From positions 6,696,001-6,760,000 of the forward strand of contig JANTQA010000023.1 in assembly GCA_027625915.1 (NCBI GenBank): 64,000 bases of DNA. The letters are read 5' to 3'. The DNA comes from Anaeramoeba flamelloides. Lineage: Eukaryota; Metamonada; Anaeramoebidae. A program made the position numbers and the translations under genes. Shown here piece by piece: positions 59,809-64,000 of the stretch. A model generated the notes under the pieces. The model was not told the origin of the DNA, made no database searches, and saw only the letters and a list, made by a program, of their open reading frames with translations. The number at the start of each line of letters is the position of its first letter. Positions within the stretch are counted from its first letter, which is position 1.

Positions 59809-62193
59809 TTAATTTTCTTTAAATTGACAAAGTATATTTAAAATTTGAGGGAATGAGGGGCGTTTTAAAGGATCTTGATCCCAGCATATTTCAAGTAATT
59901 TTTTCCATTTGCTATGTTTAATTTTTGACAATGAAGGTCTGAGGTCGTGGAATCCTACATTGAAGGCGATTTGTATTGGGTTTTTAATTCCCTTATAAGG
60001 AAAGCGCTGGGTGTATAATTCCCATAATAATATCCCATATGAAAAAACGTCAACCTTTTCTGTATAGCGTGTACTTTTCAACATTTCGGGTGCCATATAA
60101 ACTGGTGTGCCTCTAAATCGTGTATGCCTTAAAGATTCGTCTTTGATTCTTGACAAACCAAAATCTGCAACTTTAGCTGTTCGGGAAGAGTCTATTAACA
60201 CATTTGAAGATTTTAAATCCCTGTGAATGATTATTTTTGGCTTTGTTAAATGTAGATAAACCATTCCTAATGCGATATCCTTGGCGATTTTGATTTTATC
60301 TTTATATGTCAAATTAATTTTGGAGTTTCGAATTAAATTAAATAAAGATCCATGATGGCAATATTCGGTAACTAAAAAGAGATTTGGAAATTGAGTACAT
60401 GCGCCCATAAATAAGACAATATTTGGGTGTCTCGTTCGGCTTAACACTAAAACTTCTCGTTTGAATTCTTCTAAATATTCCCCCCTCACATATTCAGGTT
60501 TGATCCTTTTGACCGCAACTTCCTTCCCCCTCCAAATCGATCTAAAAACGTTACCATAGGCGCCACTGCCAATGGCTTCCAAATCCTGGATTTCGTCTGG
60601 GTTTATTTCATTATGGGATTGTGAAGCAACTTGCTTATAAATTTTCATTTCTTTCATCATTTCCTGATATTTTTCTTCTGAGGATAAAGTTGATTGTTCC
60701 AAGTTTTCCATTTCTTTATCGATTTGTTCTTTGTTTTTTTCAATTTTTTCTTTTTCAATTTGGATTTTTTTTCTTTCAATACCTAATTGTGAGCGTTTTG
60801 TTTTGATAGATTGCAAAATTTCTAATAATTCTTTTTTGGATTTTTTTTCTAAAGGAACCTTCATTTTTTTATTTGGATCCTTATCTTTATTTTGATAATG
60901 AAAGCCAATATTCTTATTATTGTTGTTGTAGTTGTCGTTGTTGTTGTTGTTTTTATTTGGTATAACTATTCCTAATTTTTCAATTTCTTTATCCAATCCT
61001 GCTTTATTAAATAATTTTGTTAAAGTTTCAAATCCATTTTGTTGTTTTTCTTTCAATTCTTGTTTTGAATTTTTTAGATTTGGTGGTTCAATTAATTTTT
61101 TTAAAGATTTTACTAAATGATCATAATCATTTGATTTTAATTTATTTTTATTACTATAGTTTAGCTCATTGTTGAAATTAAATTTTAGGTTGAAATCAAT
61201 ATTATTTTGATTTGGGTATTTACTATTATGATCAATCTTAATTTTTAAATTTTTTTCTTGATTAAATATTTTATTCACATTGGTATTGTTATTATTCTTA
61301 TTGTAATTTGTTTCTTCATCGTTTCCATTTTCACTTTCACTTTCACTTTCGCTTTCACTTTCACTTCCACTTCCACTTCCACTTTCACTTTCACTTTCAC
61401 TTTCATTTTCGTTATTGTTTTCATTTCGGTTTTCGTTTTTGTTTCCTTTTTCTTTTTCTGTTGAAAAAAAAGATTCTGATGAATTGATCCACATAAATCC
61501 TTGATTATCATTATTTTGAGTTTCTTTGGTATTTGGTCTTGTTTCAGTTCTTTGATTTCCATATATTAAATTATTTAATGGATTTTTGTTTTCTGGTAAT
61601 TCATTATTTGAATTTTGTTTATTATCATTATCATTATTTTTATTTTGATCATTGTTTAATTTATTTCCAATGGAACAATATAATTTAGCAAAATGAGTGT
61701 TTCCTCCGATTTTGAAAAGTAAAGATAATAATTGTGTTTCAGAGACTTTGAAAGTTTCAAGCAATTGAAGATTGCCAATACTTGAAGGTAAAATTATTGA
61801 GGGGTTATTTTCCAAATATAATTCTCTTAAGAATGTACAGTTATCAATCTCCTTTGGCAATGTTTGTAAATTATTATCATTTAATCTTAAAGATATTAAG
61901 TTAACCAAATCACCAATAGTTGGTGGCAAGGCAGTTAAATTGTTGGAGTGGAGCCATAAGACTTTGAGATTGTTTAAATATCCTAAAGAGGAAGGGATTG
62001 TTGAAATTAAATTATGATCAAGATGAATTATTTCTAACATATTTAAGCTTGCAATGGATTCAGGGATGGTTTTAAGTTCGTTTTGTGAAACTCTAAAATC
62101 ACGTAATTTGACCAATGTTCCAATTTCTGGTGGTAAACTGGTGAGGAAATTATAACTGAAATTTAATTTTTCTAAATTTTCAAGTTCGCAGAT
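59809..62193 (-). CDS. LRR-TKL protein kinase, 3' exon (5' end not seen)
   Basis: One 2385-bp exon, 794 codons plus stop. It starts at an acceptor (AAATATAAATAG) because the LRRs run straight up to it, and no ATG suits; the first in-frame ATG falls inside an LRR. Residues ~1-150 hold six or seven LRRs of ~23 residues (LKVLWLHSNNLTALPPTIGD type). A low-complexity Asn/Ser-Glu/Gly-Ser spacer (~180-330) and a charged coiled coil (~455-525) follow. The kinase domain spans ~535-795: glycine loop GSGAYGNV, Lys in EVAVKRIK, HRDLKSSN, DFG, MAPEM and DVFSYGILLWEL. All catalytic residues are present, so it should be active. The HRDLKSSN plus GTPVYMAPE pattern places it in the tyrosine-kinase-like group, close to amoebal MAPKKK-like kinases. 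LRRs suggest it is recruited by a protein ligand. Upstream exons are not recognisable before base 64000, so a long intron is likely. Confidence 0.85.
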   Translation of the reverse strand: MCELENLEKLNFSYNFLTSLPPEIGTLVKLRDFRVSQNELKTIPESIASLNMLEIIHLDHNLISTIPSSLGYLNNLKVLWLHSNNLTALPPTIGDLVNLISLRLNDNNLQTLPKEIDNCTFLRELYLENNPSIILPSSIGNLQLLETFKVSETQLLSLLFKIGGNTHFAKLYCSIGNKLNNDQNKNNDNDNKQNSNNELPENKNPLNNLIYGNQRTETRPNTKETQNNDNQGFMWINSSESFFSTEKEKGNKNENRNENNNENESESESESGSGSGSESESESESESENGNDEETNYNKNNNNTNVNKIFNQEKNLKIKIDHNSKYPNQNNIDFNLKFNFNNELNYSNKNKLKSNDYDHLVKSLKKLIEPPNLKNSKQELKEKQQNGFETLTKLFNKAGLDKEIEKLGIVIPNKNNNNNDNYNNNNKNIGFHYQNKDKDPNKKMKVPLEKKSKKELLEILQSIKTKRSQLGIERKKIQIEKEKIEKNKEQIDKEMENLEQSTLSSEEKYQEMMKEMKIYKQVASQSHNEINPDEIQDLEAIGSGAYGNVFRSIWRGKEVAVKRIKPEYVRGEYLEEFKREVLVLSRTRHPNIVLFMGACTQFPNLFLVTEYCHHGSLFNLIRNSKINLTYKDKIKIAKDIALGMVYLHLTKPKIIIHRDLKSSNVLIDSSRTAKVADFGLSRIKDESLRHTRFRGTPVYMAPEMLKSTRYTEKVDVFSYGILLWELYTQRFPYKGIKNPIQIAFNVGFHDLRPSLSKIKHSKWKKLLEICWDQDPLKRPSFPQILNILCQFKEN
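61330..61410 (-). repeat. hexamer microsatellite coding Ser-Glu/Ser-Gly
   Basis: Imperfect (AGTGAA/AGTGGA)n inside the kinase spacer encodes SESESESGSGSGSESESE. Length variation here would keep the reading frame. Confidence 0.85.
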
Positions 62194-62775
62194 CTATTTA
62201 TATTTTGTTTTAAGGGTTGTTATAAAAAAAGTATTAGTTGTTGAATTAATTATCTTGGGGTATAAATAATCAGGAAAAATGTTTAAATGATTTTTCAAAA
62301 AATATACAAAATTTAAAAACCAGATTATTTTGTTTTTAAATTTTTAAAAAGGATCAAATAACTATCCTTCTATTTAACATACGTTAAGATATATAAATTA
62401 ACATTCAAAATTTTCGATACGGTTAAAATGGTTAAAAGAAACTACAATAATACAATTTCATTCACATTTGAAATAATTTTGATTTTTGAAAATAGTTGAA
62501 TTATTTTTTTCTTTTTTGGTTTTTTTTTCGTATCATTTTTATATTATGTAACCTATTTTGTGGAATCGAAAATTTTTTTCAAATGATTATTATTAAGGTT
62601 GAAGTTGAATTCTTTTTAAATAGAAAAAAAAAAATAAAAAAAAAAATTAGTTGGTAGTATCTTGACTTTTTGATCGACCAATAATTGTGGAATAGAATTT
62701 CATCAAATTTATCAATACATTGTTTGTTGTGCTCAATCCAGAAATTTTAGAAACCCAAACTAAGTTTCAAATACT

Positions 62776-63220
62776 TCTAATGACTGTGTCTATACGCTCT
62801 TTGAATTCGAAGACACACGTTTAATCCCTTTAAAATTCCCTCTTTAAACGATTAAGTGTTTTTTAGCACTTAACCCTTAACAATAAATCTTCATTTCATA
62901 AATTTTTGGCACAGTATTTATTTATTTTGATTTATAATTATTTATTTATTTAGTTGTTGCTTGTGTATTGTAAATTATAAATTATTGTTATTATTTCAAT
63001 GAGCTTAAGCTTTTCATTTAGTATTTCTTCCAGAATTTTTTTAATGAGATTTTTTTTTTTTCAAAAATTGAATTTTGGTGTTTCAACAATTTATGAAGTG
63101 AGGATTTATTGTTAAGGGTTAAGTGCTAAAAAAAAACACTTAATATGTTAAAGAAAAAATTTTTAAAGTGATTAAACGTGTGTCTTCAAATTCAAAGAGT
63201 GTATAGAGATAGTCATTCGA
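62776..63220. mobile_element. 445-bp element with ~130-bp inverted termini
   Basis: The left arm (62776-62905) reads AATGACTGTGTCTATACGCT, AAGACACACGTTTAATCCCT, AGCACTTAACCCTTAACAAT. The right arm, reverse-complemented (63090-63220), reads AATGACTATCTCTATACACT, AAGACACACGTTTAATCACT, AGCACTTAACCCTTAACAAT. Arm identity is high. The interior is AT-rich and non-coding. A decayed internal copy lies at 4240-4470. A MITE-like non-autonomous DNA transposon is the best reading; target-site duplication was not clear. Confidence 0.8.
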
Positions 63221-63469
63221 ATCGTTTGAATCTTAATTTAGTTTTCTAAAAAAAAAATAAAGAGTAAAAAAAAAAAATGAAAGAAAGTAATTATAAATTG
63301 GGATTTAGATTTAAATGAACCCTATTTAAATCAAAAAATTATAGAATGAAAAATTATAATAAATGCATTGTAAATAATTACAAGTTTAAGATTATTCCAT
63401 ATTAATAAGTTTTACAAAATAAATCAATGTAGTTTATTTTTTTTTATTATCAAAGAGAGGCGATTCAAC

Positions 63470-63865
63470 AAAAAAACCTATTCACTTTTCCTTAGGTTTT
63501 CTTGAGTTTTCTGTTTATTTGTGAAGTTTTCTAGGTTTTTTTGAGGTTTTCTATTTATTTGTGAAGTGTTCTAGGTTTTTTTGATGTTTTCTATTTTATT
63601 TGTGAAGTGTTCTAGGTTTTTTTTACTTTTTGAAATAAACAGAAAATTTTAATAAATTTTCGGTTTATTTCTAAAAGTAAAAAAAACCTAACGAAAATCA
63701 ATAGAATTTTCAGGATAAAACAGAAAAACTCAAGAAAACCGCCGTTAGCTTTTATTGGGTTCAAAAGAATTGAGCAAAATCTATAATTTTGCTCTATTCT
63801 TTTAGATTAAAAAAAAAAAAAAATAGGCACTATACGGTACTTGACAGCACTTGATGGCACTTCCA
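63470..63865. repeat. composite AGGTTTTTTTGAG repeat, copy 7
   Basis: Four forward units (TCTAGGTTTTTTTGAGGTTT with TTTATTTGTGAAGTGTTCT), the central palindrome, an inverted unit, the AAAAGAATTGAGCAAAATC palindrome and a run of GGCACT/GACGGCACTTGA-like ends. Confidence 0.75.
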
Positions 63866-64000
63866 AAAACAATAAAATCTATTTTGAGTTTCTTTTTATC
63901 CTAACTATAATGTAGGTAAGATTATAACTCATAGGATGGTTTTCCTTTAAAAAATGAAAAGAAACAATTTCTTTTTTAAACAAAGACAAAAAAAAAAAAG

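Larger units (their letters stand above)
62194..64000. other. 5' flank/intron of the kinase gene with repeats
   Basis: No further LRR exon was recognised on the minus strand. The stretch holds an inverted relative of the ~510-bp repeat (~62560-62700), the inverted-repeat element (62776-63220) and a composite repeat (63470-63865). Confidence 0.55.

Noticed and set aside
61258-61562. Frames rich in TFTFTF and KVKVEVEV
   Set aside because: Both come from the hexamer microsatellite in the kinase spacer read in wrong frames.

Overview
The window is very AT-rich, eukaryotic, protist-type nuclear DNA. Coding exons carry long Asn/Lys/Glu/Ser runs. Introns are GT-AG, and TAA, TAG and TGA all act as stops. 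The gene content (a LisH-REM RasGEF, an LRR-TKL kinase, a HOOK-type coiled-coil protein) and the N/K-rich style suggest an amoeboid protist, something like an anaeramoebid or amoebozoan. That assignment is inference from protein style only; no rRNA or other marker is present.

Layout. 1-10.6 kb: a minus-strand RasGEF gene whose N-terminal exons (LisH) lie at 9.3-10.6 kb and whose REM exon lies at 2.8-3.4 kb, separated by a ~6 kb intron holding a decayed LINE, a piggyBac-like scrap and other repeats; its catalytic half is not in the window. 10.6-14.1 kb: no secure gene. 14.2-15.5 kb: a two-exon plus-strand gene for a small basic protein with a C-terminal coiled coil. 15.5-21.3 kb: repeat-rich desert. 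21.35-21.8 kb: a minus-strand COPI-associated-type membrane protein. 21.8-31.8 kb: desert with several miniature-element families. 31.8-34.4 kb: an intronless 875-residue protein of unknown function. 34.4-41.2 kb: desert with microsatellites and a small CpG-rich patch. 41.26-41.99 kb: a minus-strand secreted or ER thioredoxin/PDI-like protein whose CxxC motif is partly encoded by an 11-nt microexon. 46.6-55.5 kb: a HOOK-family protein (1306 aa predicted) whose HOOK domain is split by a 4.9 kb repeat-filled intron containing a long near-perfect inverted repeat. 55.5-59.8 kb: desert. 59.8-62.2 kb: the last, very long exon of an LRR-TKL kinase; its 5' exons are not recognisable in the window. 62.2-64 kb: repeats, including an element with ~130-bp terminal inverted repeats.

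The recurring theme is host genes stretched by introns packed with miniature inverted-repeat elements and LINE debris. At least eight dispersed repeat families recur within these 64 kb, several with clear inverted termini and TA target sites. Small islands that read as good protein but attach to no gene are scattered between them. The genes share no operon-like logic; as a group they concern Ras and kinase signalling, cytoskeletal or vesicle linkage and the secretory pathway. No tRNA, rRNA, CRISPR array or virus-like element was recognised.
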